From Crocinitomicaceae bacterium (GTDB lineage Bacteria; Bacteroidota; Bacteroidia; Flavobacteriales_D; Crocinitomicaceae), in contig JAHEMR010000005.1 in assembly GCA_024643545.1 (NCBI GenBank), positions 237,025 through 301,024 on the forward strand: DNA of 64,000 nt, written 5' to 3'. Both the position numbers and the translations under genes were made by a program. Each line of letters opens with the position of its first letter. The stretch's first letter is position 1. Under the pieces are notes generated by a model, which was not told where the DNA came from, ran no database searches, and worked only from the letters and a program-made list of their open reading frames with translations. This document shows, piece after piece, positions 29,401-37,114 of this stretch.

Positions 29401-29908
29401 TGTCGCTAATCATGCCGTTTAATTCTAAGTTTAAGGCGGAGTTAATCCCCAGACTTTGTTTGTTCCCAAAGCTCAATCCCCTTGAAATACTCCCGTTTTT
29501 TGTGATTTCATTTCCGCCAAAGAGTGCCGCTTCGGAAGAATTTGCTTCTATTTTGAACAAGTCTCGTTCGCTTGGTGCGCGTCCTTGAAAGATCAGACTA
29601 GTGTCACGTTGTACATAATGTTTGGTAAAATCAAAGGGCCAAACTTGGTAGTAAATCGTGAGCGAATCGGATAATTCTTGGATTAAGCGAAATTTTGCGG
29701 ACATAAAATCGATTTCATATGCGCTCGGACTTAAGGTGTCCTTACCGTTTAATACAACAAAAGAACTAGGATAAATGCTAAGGGTATCAATGCGCGTCCA
29801 CTCTGTGTTGAAACTTTTCTGAACGACCCGTGGGTTTCCTTGTTGAGCATGGGTCCCAACGGAAAAAAAACAAAACAAGAAGAAAGTCCAAAAGTAGTTC
29901 GGCATCAT
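26456..29908 (-). CDS. Large outer-membrane beta-barrel protein, SprA-like features
   Basis: An 1150-residue protein with a signal peptide (MMPNYFWTFFLFCFFSV, cleavage near THAQ), then an N-terminal region with SRGLSFGNKQSLGINSALNL and LKLTASISDANIPIQADGN, and a very long series of amphipathic beta strands with YxLR-type turns up to the last residues (GSMELRAFF). Near residue 831 is DYNNDGIKDLNEFEIAQY, an acidic loop of a kind I associate with SprA-type and related large Bacteroidota barrels. The size is less than half that of SprA (about 2400 residues), the T9SS translocon pore, so it is at most a relative. I infer an outer-membrane channel or assembly protein. Start codons at 29908 and 29905 are equivalent. 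The stop abuts the dxr stop. Confidence 0.65.
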   Translation of the reverse strand: MMPNYFWTFFLFCFFSVGTHAQQGNPRVVQKSFNTEWTRIDTLSIYPSSFVVLNGKDTLSPSAYEIDFMSAKFRLIQELSDSLTIYYQVWPFDFTKHYVQRDTSLIFQGRAPSERDLFKIEANSSEAALFGGNEITKNGSISRGLSFGNKQSLGINSALNLELNGMISDNLKLTASISDANIPIQADGNTNKLQEFDQVFIQIANDQFKLITGDFWLSKPTGYFMNYKKRGQGISSEFQGKSSKGEKWFTQNSIALSKGKFNRQIIQGIEANQGPYRLRGAENEPFITILSGTERIYIDGKLLTRGQEFDYTIDYNTSELIFTSRHLITKDIRIVAEFQYSDQNYARSLLQSATRVDLKKGQIWFNAYSEQDAKNQSLQQELSSAQKYELSQIGDDLSQAMINSIDSVGYSENQLLYQLKDSLTFDSVLVFSVDPALAHYRVSFQYVGLNKGDYVLDSYNALGKVYKWIAPVSGVPQGDYSQNRSVITPKRKQMISSGFNVNVKSNMRIESEMALTTNDLNTFSRIGSEDDQGFSNRSKLVQKIPMKKDQYQELSVETFLEFEYLSRHFSPIEQYRKVEFDRDWNTRNKQLNGFQRSVNTGVTLSDKKKGGMSLAAQNFAIGKEFNGSRILTEGKWTERSWQATWDASALTAVTALNNDTNSFIRHRLDISKNLGRLKLGYKDDHERNVFRDKSFMNPMSYQFFDYQFYVSNADTNSYQYKLYYRERIDQRSDSLQLRNAAKAKTAGAELSWNQLKNQRLTILSAYRSLQIIDSVLLPQTPENSLVGRIDYEGRFFNNALTVNTFYEVGSGLQQKRQFQYLKVNDGQGLYTWIDYNNDGIKDLNEFEIAQYIDQASYIRVFIPSNEYANTFSNEYNQSVFWRPERIWNEQTNWKKVVAKFSDQARLRMQRKVDAFNLESAFNPFFNDIANTSLLSSSISMNNSLFFNRMGKIFTAEYQVQQNDTKNLLSNGQDARSQKSQEVLLRWNILPTFSIESSAKSGNKSSLVDYTNGRNYAYSYLEVKQTLIYQGSTNSRYALTGRMSSKQNDVVYGGEACILKELGLTWKQNQTEKGGFQGEFKWIQLDYTGSVQSAIGYELLESLKPGSNFTWTISYQRTLAKNLQMTLQYSGRDTGSSRTIHNGSMELRAFF

Positions 29909-29975
29909 GCCTTACGAAGATAAGGTTGTTGGCTTGATTAACGTTCGAATTCCCAATAGATTGTTTTAGAAACGA

Positions 29976-30389
29976 CTATTTTGTTCGTCCATCGACGATT
30001 TGATCATATGCTTCGTCATTGGGTTCCCAAAGCTCAATTTTATTTCCTTCTAAATCTAAAATGTGAACAAATTTACCGTATTCGAATTCTTCTATTTCAT
30101 CGAGGATTTTTACACCTTCTTGTTTCAAAATCGGAACAAGTGCGGTCAAATTCTCCACGCGATAATTCATCATGAATGGGTGATTCGAAGGTTTTAAATA
30201 GGCAGATTCTTTTGGCATTGGACTCCATTGCGTAAATCCTTTTTGACTTGGATCTTCTGCATTTCTCCATTCGAAATTGGTTCCATATGCATCGGTTTGA
30301 AGTCCTAAGTGCTTTTGATACCAAGATTTCATTTCTTCTGGATTCTCACAAGTGAAGAGAATACCACCAACTCCAGTTACGCGTTTCAT
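29976..30389 (-). CDS. VOC (glyoxalase/bleomycin-resistance fold) family protein
   Basis: A 137-residue single-domain member of the vicinal-oxygen-chelate superfamily. It opens with the classic strand GVGGILFTCENPEEMKSWYQ followed by HLGLQTD, and ends with GKFVHILDLEGNKIELWEP, whose glutamate is a usual metal ligand. Substrate cannot be read from the sequence: related proteins include glyoxalase I, dioxygenases and antibiotic-binding proteins. The ATG at 30389 lies 3 nt after the serS stop codon on the same strand, so it is probably co-transcribed with serS, though no functional link is evident. Confidence 0.85.
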   Translation of the reverse strand: MKRVTGVGGILFTCENPEEMKSWYQKHLGLQTDAYGTNFEWRNAEDPSQKGFTQWSPMPKESAYLKPSNHPFMMNYRVENLTALVPILKQEGVKILDEIEEFEYGKFVHILDLEGNKIELWEPNDEAYDQIVDGRTK

Positions 30390-30392
30390 TGA

Positions 30393-31664
30393 TTAATCAA
30401 TGCGGTCAAATCCTGTATATGGACGAAGTGCTTCTGGAATAACGATGCCATTTTCATCCTGGTGATTTTCCAATAATGCGGCAACGATTCTAGGAAGCGC
30501 AAGTGCGGATCCATTCAAGGTATGACACAGATGGGATTTTTTGTCCTCGTCTTTAAAACGCAATTTCAAACGATTCGCTTGGAAGGTATCGAAACGTGAA
30601 ACAGAGCTCACTTCCAACCATTTTTCCTGCGCTGCTGAATAGACTTCAAAATCGTAGGTCATCGCTGATGCAAAACCCATATCTCCACCACAAAGGCGCA
30701 AAATGCGGAACTGTAATCCAAGTTTGTCTAACAGACTTTTCACGTGTTCCATCATGTCTTCCAATGCTTGTGCGGTATTGGATGGATGTTCTACACGTAC
30801 AATTTCTACTTTATCAAATTGGTGAAGTCGGTTTAATCCGCGGACGTCTTTTCCGTATGATCCGGCCTCTCTTCTGAAACATGGGGTGTATCCGCACATT
30901 TTGATGGAGAAGTCTGGGCCTGGTAAAAGGACATCACGGTAAATATTTGTCAATGGAACTTCTGCAGTTGGAATCATGTAAAAGTCATCCTCTTTCATGT
31001 AGTACATTTGTCCTTCTTTGTCGGGAAGTTGTCCTGTTCCAATTCCACTTGCTTCGTTGACCATCAATGGCGCTTGAATTTCCTCGTAGCCTAAATTACT
31101 TGCTTCATCTAAGAAAAATTGAATCAATGCGCGTTGTAATTTCGCTCCTTTTCCGCGGTAAAAAGGGAATCCAGCTCCGGTTACTTTCACGCCTAATTCG
31201 AAATCGATGAGGTTGTATTTTTTCGCTAAATCCCAGTGTGGTAAGGCTTCAAATCCAAAATTTGGTGCCGTTCCTTGCTCGTAAACTGTTTCGTTATCGT
31301 TGGCATCACGTCCGCTTGGCACAAGTTCGTTTGGAACATTTGGCAAGGTGTACAATAGTTTCGTGATCTCATCATCCAAGCGATCAACAGTTGATTTAAA
31401 CGCGGCCTCTTTCACTTTGAGTCCTGCTGTTCTTTCTTTCATAGAAGCAGCTTCTGCTTGTTTCCCTGCTTTAAATAATTCTCCAATTGAACGCGCCAAT
31501 TGGTTCATTTCAGCAGCGATGTTATCCATTTCTGTTTTTGCCGCACGCCATTCCGCGTCTTTGGATAGAATTTCATCAAGCGTAGATTCCGCTTGGATAT
31601 TTCTTTTCAATAAACCTTTAACTAAAGCGTCCTTTTCGGAACGAATGCGTTGAATTTCTAACAT
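30393..31664 (-). CDS. serS: Serine--tRNA ligase
   Basis: SerRS charges tRNA-Ser (and tRNA-Sec where present) with serine. The start is placed at the ATG at 31664 (MLEIQRIRSEKD), giving 423 residues. An in-frame extension upstream encodes a cysteine/aromatic-rich tail not found in SerRS and is rejected. The N-terminal coiled-coil arm spans about residues 25-105 (long Glu/Lys/Ala helices). The class II catalytic core follows: GFPFYRGKGAKLQRALI near motif 1, CFRREAGSYGKDVRGLNRLH (motif 2, ~258-277) and LNGSALALPRIVAALLENHQ (motif 3, ~381-400). It is divergent from dut with 173 bp between them, and a TACTTTTG element sits just upstream. The VOC gene follows 3 nt downstream. Confidence 0.98.
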   Translation of the reverse strand: MLEIQRIRSEKDALVKGLLKRNIQAESTLDEILSKDAEWRAAKTEMDNIAAEMNQLARSIGELFKAGKQAEAASMKERTAGLKVKEAAFKSTVDRLDDEITKLLYTLPNVPNELVPSGRDANDNETVYEQGTAPNFGFEALPHWDLAKKYNLIDFELGVKVTGAGFPFYRGKGAKLQRALIQFFLDEASNLGYEEIQAPLMVNEASGIGTGQLPDKEGQMYYMKEDDFYMIPTAEVPLTNIYRDVLLPGPDFSIKMCGYTPCFRREAGSYGKDVRGLNRLHQFDKVEIVRVEHPSNTAQALEDMMEHVKSLLDKLGLQFRILRLCGGDMGFASAMTYDFEVYSAAQEKWLEVSSVSRFDTFQANRLKLRFKDEDKKSHLCHTLNGSALALPRIVAALLENHQDENGIVIPEALRPYTGFDRID

Positions 31665-31683
31665 AACAATGAATTTGCAAAAA

Positions 31684-31691
31684 CAAAAGTA
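31684..31691 (-). promoter_or_regulatory. -7 element for serS
   Basis: Read on the minus strand this is TACTTTTG, an exact TAnnTTTG match. Transcription would begin near 31677, 13 nt before the serS ATG at 31664, which also supports the shorter serS start. No well-spaced TTG -33 box is obvious. Confidence 0.45.
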
Positions 31692-31813
31692 GTGATTTGA
31701 GGTGAAAATTCCGCTCAAATCCAAACAGGACAAAGAAAATAAGTCTATAGGTTGTTAATAGTACCTTGTTCATTTCTCCTAAATCCAAGCTGATTTCAGG
31801 ACATGTATTTTAC

Positions 31814-31821
31814 TAATTTTG
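31814..31821 (+). promoter_or_regulatory. -7 element for the dut operon
   Basis: TAATTTTG matches TAnnTTTG. With initiation about 7 nt downstream the leader to the ATG at 31838 would be about 10 nt. This argues against using the TTG codon at 31829 as start. No clear -33 box is visible. Confidence 0.45.
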
Positions 31822-31837
31822 ACTATAATTGAACAAA

Positions 31838-32272
31838 ATGCAGGTAAAAATCACCAATAAGTCCAAACACGACTTACCGAAGTATGAAACAATAGGCTCA
31901 TCTGGCATGGACATTCGTGCGAATATGGATGCGACCGTTTCGTTAAAACCCTTGCAACGGACACTCATTAAAACGGGATTATTTTTGGAAATGGATCCGT
32001 CGATTGAATGTCAAATTCGTCCACGAAGCGGATTGGCATTGAAAAAAGGATTAACTGTTTTGAATACTCCGGGAACGGTGGATGCAGATTACCGTGGAGA
32101 AGTAGGCGTGATTTTAATCAATTTATCCGATGAAACTGTTGATATTGAAGATGGTGAACGCATCGCGCAAATGGTATTTTGTCCAGTTCAAAAAGTAGTA
32201 TTAGAAGAAGTCACGGAACTTACTGACTCCGAGCGTGGCACTGGAGGATTTGGAAGTACAGGCGTAAAATAA
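31838..32272 (+). CDS. dut: dUTP diphosphatase (dUTPase)
   Basis: Dut hydrolyses dUTP to dUMP and pyrophosphate, keeping uracil out of DNA and supplying dUMP for thymidylate. The protein is 144 residues from the ATG at 31838 ([18 protein letters not shown]), the normal size for the trimeric enzyme. An in-frame TTG nine bases upstream is less likely. All five dUTPase motifs are present in order: [31 protein letters not shown] (with the catalytic Asp), GERIAQMVF and the C-terminal [10 protein letters not shown], which closes over the substrate. It leads a tight operon; the nucleotidyltransferase gene starts 6 nt after its stop codon. This order with the following four genes is, as I recall, conserved in Flavobacteriia. 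Confidence 0.97.
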   Translation: MQVKITNKSKHDLPKYETIGSSGMDIRANMDATVSLKPLQRTLIKTGLFLEMDPSIECQIRPRSGLALKKGLTVLNTPGTVDADYRGEVGVILINLSDETVDIEDGERIAQMVFCPVQKVVLEEVTELTDSERGTGGFGSTGVK

Positions 32273-32278
32273 AAGGAA

Positions 32279-33289
32279 ATGAATGTAATCGTACCGATGG
32301 CAGGAAGAGGAAGCCGATTAAGACCTCACACATTAACTGTTCCAAAACCCTTGGTTCCTGTAGGGGGAAAACCAATTGTTCACCGCCTCGTTGAGGACAT
32401 CGCACGCGTTTGTGCAGAAAAAATCGATGAAATAGCATTCGTTGTTGGTGAGTTTGGATCAGAAGTTGAACAAGAGTTATTGGCAGTAGCGGAGAAATTG
32501 GGTGCGAAAGGATCCATTCATTACCAACACAAACCGTTGGGAACTGCCCACGCTGTGTTATGTGCTGCAGAGAAATTAACTGGACCTGTAGTTGTTGCAT
32601 TTGCTGACACCTTATTCAAAGCAGACTTTAAAATCAGTTCAGAAGATGAAGGGATTTTGTGGGTGAAACAAATCGAAGATCCAAGTGCATTTGGAGTGAT
32701 AAAAATGAATGAGCGTGGAGAAATCATTGATTTCGTTGAAAAACCGAAAGAATTTGTTTCGGATTTAGCAATGATCGGGATTTACTATTTCCGAGATGGC
32801 GAACGTTTACACAAAGAGTTACAATACTTAATTGACAACGCTGTCATTAAGAGTGGAGAATACCAATTGCCAGATGCCCTTCGACGTTTAACAGAATCCG
32901 GAGTGATTTTCAAACCAGGAACTGTTTCGGAATGGTTAGATTGTGGCAACAAAGAGGTAACGGTTCATACCAATCAACGGGTATTGGAGTTTGATCATGC
33001 CGCAGGAATTTCCATGCAGGATGAAAGCGTAGAAGCAATTAATTCCGTAATTATCCCACCTTGTTATATTGGTAAAAACGTGAAAATTCACGCATCTGTT
33101 ATTGGCCCACATGTTTCCATTGGCGCGAATTCGGTGATCGAAAATTCGATTATTCGCAACACAAATATCCAACAACACACACACATCTCCAATGCCAATA
33201 TAGTGGATTCAATGCTTGGCTCGAATGTTGTTTACAACGGAAGATCAAAAGACCTGAGTTTGGGTGATTTTAGTACGACACATGAATAA
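32279..33289 (+). CDS. Sugar-phosphate nucleotidyltransferase with left-handed beta-helix domain
   Basis: A 336-residue enzyme of the NDP-sugar pyrophosphorylase family, which joins a sugar 1-phosphate to a nucleoside triphosphate. The N-terminal Rossmann-like domain opens with the signature MAGRGSRLRPHTLTVPKPL, in which the second Arg and Lys contact the NTP. GTAHAVL and FADTLF follow (the latter carries the metal-binding Asp), then EKP. The C-terminal part (about residues 250-325) has hexapeptide-like turns (IGKNVKIHASVIGPHVSIGA) typical of a left-handed beta-helix. The exact sugar and nucleotide cannot be decided; RmlA-like dTDP-glucose and GlmU/ManC-like relatives are all possible. It sits between dut and cell-envelope genes, suggesting envelope polysaccharide synthesis. 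It overlaps the next gene by 8 nt. Confidence 0.88.
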   Translation: MNVIVPMAGRGSRLRPHTLTVPKPLVPVGGKPIVHRLVEDIARVCAEKIDEIAFVVGEFGSEVEQELLAVAEKLGAKGSIHYQHKPLGTAHAVLCAAEKLTGPVVVAFADTLFKADFKISSEDEGILWVKQIEDPSAFGVIKMNERGEIIDFVEKPKEFVSDLAMIGIYYFRDGERLHKELQYLIDNAVIKSGEYQLPDALRRLTESGVIFKPGTVSEWLDCGNKEVTVHTNQRVLEFDHAAGISMQDESVEAINSVIIPPCYIGKNVKIHASVIGPHVSIGANSVIENSIIRNTNIQQHTHISNANIVDSMLGSNVVYNGRSKDLSLGDFSTTHE

Positions 33290-34976
33290 AATCCTATTTT
33301 TAATAACGTGTTCACTTCTGCTTTCGTCTTGCGCGAATTTGAAGAAAAAGCAGGTTGTGACACATGATTCTGCATATATCCGCTCCTTTCACGAAGGTGT
33401 GCGTTTAAAACTCAATGGACAAGATCAGGAGGCGATTGATAAATTCAATGCTTGCCTACTTATTGACCCAAAAGATGATGCAACACATTTCGCATTGGCG
33501 CAAATCTATTTAAATCAAGAAAACTTCAATCAAGCTGCAGTCCATACTTTAAAAGCATCGGAAATTGATCCGAAAAACGAGCATTACCAAAGTGAACTCG
33601 CTTTTATGTATGTGGAGATGAAACAATTCGCTGAAGCAGTGGCTGTTTTTGAGAAATTGCTGAAAAAAACACCGAACAATCAAACCTATTACGCGGGAGC
33701 AGCAGAATGCTATGCAAAGTTGGGAGATGCGAAGAAAGGCCTGGATTTATTAACCCGCATGGAAAATAATTTGGGAGCAAATCCTGGGATTTCTATTGAA
33801 AAGTTTAAACTGCTTGTATCTGTTCAACGAGATGAAGAGGCAATCGAAGTCTTGAAGAATGCAAAAAAGAAATTTGCAGGTGAACCAATGATCATTGCCA
33901 ACTTGGTTGATTATTACTTGCAACATAAACGTTTTCAAGAAGGATTTGATTTATTGAAAGAATTGGTTGCCGTGGATCCAAATAACGGAATGGCCTTGTT
34001 AATGCTCGGGGATATGCAAATGCAATCTGGTGATACGAAAAATGGACTACAAAACTTAAAAGCAGCAATTAAATCTGAAGGTCCAAGTTTGGACCAAAAG
34101 ATGAACATTTTGATTGCACTTCAAGGACAAGAGGTAATGGATCCCGATATGGAGTCTTTAGTGAAATACATGCAATCGAAATACCCAAAACAAGCGAAAG
34201 CACATTCCATTGCTGGCGATTATTATTTCAAGGTAAATCAAATTGTAGAAGCACTGGAATCTTACAAAACAGCTGTGAAATGCGACCCGAATGTTTTCCC
34301 GATTTGGAATCAAATTTTATTGCTTGAATATCAATACCAACAGTTTGATAGCCTTGCTGTAGACGCTGAAAAATGCAGCAGTTTTTTCCCAACGCAAGCC
34401 TTGCCTTATTTCTTGCAAGGAACAGCCTTAAATCAACAAAGAAAGTTCGAACAAGCGTTGTTAATCTTACAAACTGGATTTGATTACATTTTAAATGATG
34501 CAGATTTACAAGCAGAATGTCAAGGTCAAATTGGCGAAGCAGAGTTTGGATTAAATCATTCAAAGGAAGGAATTTCCGCCTACGAAAAAGCACTGAAATT
34601 ATCTGCGAAGAACGCATTTGTTAAGAATAATTATGCCTATCAATTAGCCTTACATGAATTGGATTTGGAAAAAGCGAATCAGCTCATCGATGAGGTTTTA
34701 AGTACATTTCCTGACGAGGCACGTTACCTAGATACCAAAGGTTTGATTCTGTTTCAACAAGGAAAATATGCCGATGCAAAAACGTATTTTGAGCGCGCTT
34801 GTGGAGCTGAAAGCAACGATAAATCCTGTATTGAACACCTTGGAGATGTCTTATTTAAACTTGGAAAAGTTGATGAGGCAATCGCCTATTGGCTGCGAGC
34901 AAAAGAACTTGGTTCAGCGAATAAAATGCTGAATGAAAAAATCTCACAAAAGAAGTATGCAAAACCCGTTTATTAA
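33282..34976 (+). CDS. Tetratricopeptide-repeat lipoprotein
   Basis: From the ATG at 33282 the protein has 564 residues and starts with a lipoprotein signal: MNKILFLITC then LLLSSC, with Cys17 as the lipidated residue. A GTG 18 nt upstream is in frame but would spoil the n-region. The mature protein is almost entirely TPR repeats (about 12-13 units of 34 residues; for example DQEAIDKFNACLLIDPKDD, FAEAVAVFEKLLKKTPNNQ, DAKTYFERACGAESNDKSC). TPR lipoproteins usually serve as scaffolds for protein complexes at the inner face of the outer membrane. Its partners are unknown; the neighbouring DUF4292 lipoprotein and EnvC-like protein, both overlapping in the same operon, are the best candidates. It overlaps the upstream gene by 8 nt and the downstream gene by 44 nt. 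Confidence 0.88.
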   Translation: MNKILFLITCSLLLSSCANLKKKQVVTHDSAYIRSFHEGVRLKLNGQDQEAIDKFNACLLIDPKDDATHFALAQIYLNQENFNQAAVHTLKASEIDPKNEHYQSELAFMYVEMKQFAEAVAVFEKLLKKTPNNQTYYAGAAECYAKLGDAKKGLDLLTRMENNLGANPGISIEKFKLLVSVQRDEEAIEVLKNAKKKFAGEPMIIANLVDYYLQHKRFQEGFDLLKELVAVDPNNGMALLMLGDMQMQSGDTKNGLQNLKAAIKSEGPSLDQKMNILIALQGQEVMDPDMESLVKYMQSKYPKQAKAHSIAGDYYFKVNQIVEALESYKTAVKCDPNVFPIWNQILLLEYQYQQFDSLAVDAEKCSSFFPTQALPYFLQGTALNQQRKFEQALLILQTGFDYILNDADLQAECQGQIGEAEFGLNHSKEGISAYEKALKLSAKNAFVKNNYAYQLALHELDLEKANQLIDEVLSTFPDEARYLDTKGLILFQQGKYADAKTYFERACGAESNDKSCIEHLGDVLFKLGKVDEAIAYWLRAKELGSANKMLNEKISQKKYAKPVY

Positions 34977-35775
34977 ATTTGCTGTTGGATTGAGCTTTAT
35001 TTGGGCTTTGTCTTCTTGTTCACCAAAAGTTGGAAGCGACTTAATGAACGGAGATAAACTTCCGAGGATAAAAGACAAAGAATTGGTCGACCGCTTGGAT
35101 AGTTTATCGAAAATCGAACCGAAGACCTTTTATTCCAAATTGGACATTAATTACAAAGATTCAACGACCGATATTTCTTTTAAAACATCGTTAAAGATTG
35201 TTGCGGATAGCGCCATCAGTGCGATTATAACCTATGCCCGCATTCCAATTGTTACGGCGATGGTAACCAATGATACTATCACCGTTGTCAATAAGCGTGA
35301 AAAATGTTACACCATTCAATCATTGGATTACCTGAAGTCAACATTTGGCGTCGATTTTACCTATGAAAACATGGAAGAATTATTTTTAGGAAAGCCATTG
35401 GATTACAACGTCGACCAGAAATATTTTGTTGATCATGATCCTTATCATTACAGCATTTCTACGCATAAAAAACGCGACAAAAAACGCATGGACCGTCGAC
35501 CAAAAGAGGACATCGTTTTAAATTATATCCTAAGTAGCGATGGTAAATCCCTACAGCAAACAATGATAAAAAGTCCGAGCGATTCTACCGAAATCACAGT
35601 GATTTATGAAGATCGACAAAATGTGAATGGAATGAATGTGCCCAAAGTAGTGCACATGCACATTAAAGCAAAGGACAAAGGAATTTACATTAAAATGGAC
35701 TACGAAAAAGTGGAAATAAACGAGCCACAGGAATTAATAATTGTCATACCAGAGAAATATGAAAAATGTAAGTAG
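34933..35775 (+). CDS. DUF4292 domain lipoprotein
   Basis: A 280-residue lipoprotein. The signal has a basic start (MKKSHKRSMQN) and a lipobox ALSSC; a second ATG at 34957 would also give a good signal. The mature protein, starting around RIKDKELVDRLDSLSKIEP, matches my knowledge of DUF4292: TFYSKLDINYKD, then SLKIVADSAISAIITYARIP, YLKSTFGVDFTYENMEELFLG and an extended beta-sheet region. The fold resembles LolA/LolB-like lipid-binding half-barrels, so a role in outer-membrane lipoprotein or lipid handling is plausible but unproven. It overlaps the TPR lipoprotein gene by 44 nt and the EnvC-like gene by 17 nt, so translation of the three is probably coupled. Confidence 0.88.
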   Translation: MKKSHKRSMQNPFIKFAVGLSFIWALSSCSPKVGSDLMNGDKLPRIKDKELVDRLDSLSKIEPKTFYSKLDINYKDSTTDISFKTSLKIVADSAISAIITYARIPIVTAMVTNDTITVVNKREKCYTIQSLDYLKSTFGVDFTYENMEELFLGKPLDYNVDQKYFVDHDPYHYSISTHKKRDKKRMDRRPKEDIVLNYILSSDGKSLQQTMIKSPSDSTEITVIYEDRQNVNGMNVPKVVHMHIKAKDKGIYIKMDYEKVEINEPQELIIVIPEKYEKCK

Positions 35776-37114
35776 TGTTCTGTTTATCCTCTTCTTGTTT
35801 AGTCATGTCTATGGTCAATCAAGTCAAGAAAAATTAAAAAAAGAACAGCAAAAACTCGAAAAACGCATTTCGAATACCCGGTCTCTTCTGTCCAAGGTAA
35901 AGTCGAATACACAGGCTTCTTTGAATGAAATCCGTTTAATTGAAAATCAGATTAAAAGCCGCGAAGCATTGGTGCGCATATTTGACAATCAAGTGCGGAT
36001 GGCGGAAATTAAAATGGTCGAGAAAAAACAGGAAGTTAAACGCTTGAAAAAAAGACTAAACGACCTGAAGAGACAATATAAAAAGATGGTGCTATACGCT
36101 TATAAGCACCGTGGCAATTATGGTCGAGTTATGTATCTCTTATCTGCGGATAACTATAATGAAGCAATCAAGCGAAACCGGTATTTGAAAAAGGTAGCGG
36201 GTGTTCAGAAAAAACAAGCGGCATTAATCAAGCAACACCAAGCATTAATTGCGGAGGAAATTAACAACATTTCTCATGAGAAGGATTCGAAATTACAAGC
36301 ACTGGAGGAAAAGAAGCAAGAGCGTGAATTGATTTCGAAAGATAAGTCCAAGAAAGAAAAATCTTATGAAAAGTTTAAGAAAGAGGAACAAAATTTAGCC
36401 TCTCAGTTGAAAGCGGACGAACGTAAAAAAGCGGAAATCAAACAGCGAATAGATGCGGAGATTAGACAAGAATTGGCACGCGAACAAGCAAGACAGAAAG
36501 AACGCGAAAAGGCTAAAAAAGAGGAAGAGAAACGCAAAGCAAATGTAGCAGCCTCCACGCCAAAATCAACGAATACTTCTAGTGCAAATAAAGGCCAAGA
36601 TGGCACAAAAACAACTCCGAAAACGACGACAACTGAACCGGCTAAACCAAAGCAAGTAACGTATACGGAATCTACTGAAGGATCAGCAGTTGGAAAAAGT
36701 TTTGAGGCAAATCGTGGACGACTTCCTTGGCCAGTGGAAAAAGGCAGCATCACGGAACGTTATGGAACAAATCCACACCCAACTTTAGCGGGTGTTGTAA
36801 CGCATAATAACGGCATTGATATCACCTGTCCTAAGTACGCACGTGTTCGATCGGTTTTTGAAGGGGAAGTAACCAGTGTCTTCTCAATAAATGGAGCAGG
36901 AAAGTATGTCGTAATCAAACATGGAGCGTATCGAACGGTGTATGGAAACATGCAGGAAACGTATGTAAGCATTGGATCGAAAGTCTCATCAAAACAAGCA
37001 ATCGGTAGTTTATTGGCGGATGATAGCGGCGTTTCCATTTGCCACTTTGAAATTCACTCTGTGGCTGGCGGTCTGACAAAAAGTTTAAATCCTTCTCTCT
37101 GGATTGGACGTTAA
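35759..37114 (+). CDS. EnvC-like murein hydrolase activator (degenerate M23 domain)
   Basis: From ATG 35759 (a TTG at 35741 is rejected because it would precede the signal peptide) the protein has 451 residues: signal peptide MKNVSSVLFILFLFSHVYGQ, a long charged coiled coil (about residues 24-260), a Thr/Lys/Pro-rich linker, and a C-terminal LytM/M23 domain (about 320-451). Active M23 enzymes bind zinc through HxxxD and HxH. Here the first motif reads HNNGID, with the His one residue too far; the position corresponding to the YxHL histidine is YGNM, and the HxH is ICH. The domain is therefore probably non-catalytic, as in E. coli EnvC, which activates amidases during cell separation. It is last in the dut operon and overlaps the convergent ligase gene by 30 nt. 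Confidence 0.88.
   Translation: MKNVSSVLFILFLFSHVYGQSSQEKLKKEQQKLEKRISNTRSLLSKVKSNTQASLNEIRLIENQIKSREALVRIFDNQVRMAEIKMVEKKQEVKRLKKRLNDLKRQYKKMVLYAYKHRGNYGRVMYLLSADNYNEAIKRNRYLKKVAGVQKKQAALIKQHQALIAEEINNISHEKDSKLQALEEKKQERELISKDKSKKEKSYEKFKKEEQNLASQLKADERKKAEIKQRIDAEIRQELAREQARQKEREKAKKEEEKRKANVAASTPKSTNTSSANKGQDGTKTTPKTTTTEPAKPKQVTYTESTEGSAVGKSFEANRGRLPWPVEKGSITERYGTNPHPTLAGVVTHNNGIDITCPKYARVRSVFEGEVTSVFSINGAGKYVVIKHGAYRTVYGNMQETYVSIGSKVSSKQAIGSLLADDSGVSICHFEIHSVAGGLTKSLNPSLWIGR

Noticed and set aside
31665..31733. N-terminal extension of SerRS
   Set aside because: Encodes a Cys/Phe-rich stretch foreign to the family, and the -7 element at 31684-31691 lies within it.
33264..33281. GTG start for the TPR lipoprotein, and TTG starts at 31829, 35741 and 41086 for dut, the EnvC-like gene and the flippase
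   Set aside because: Each would put extra residues in front of a normal N-terminus or signal peptide that begins at an ATG a few codons later.
35759..37114. Active M23 endopeptidase
   Set aside because: Zinc-binding residues are missing at the expected positions; treated as an activator-type protein instead.
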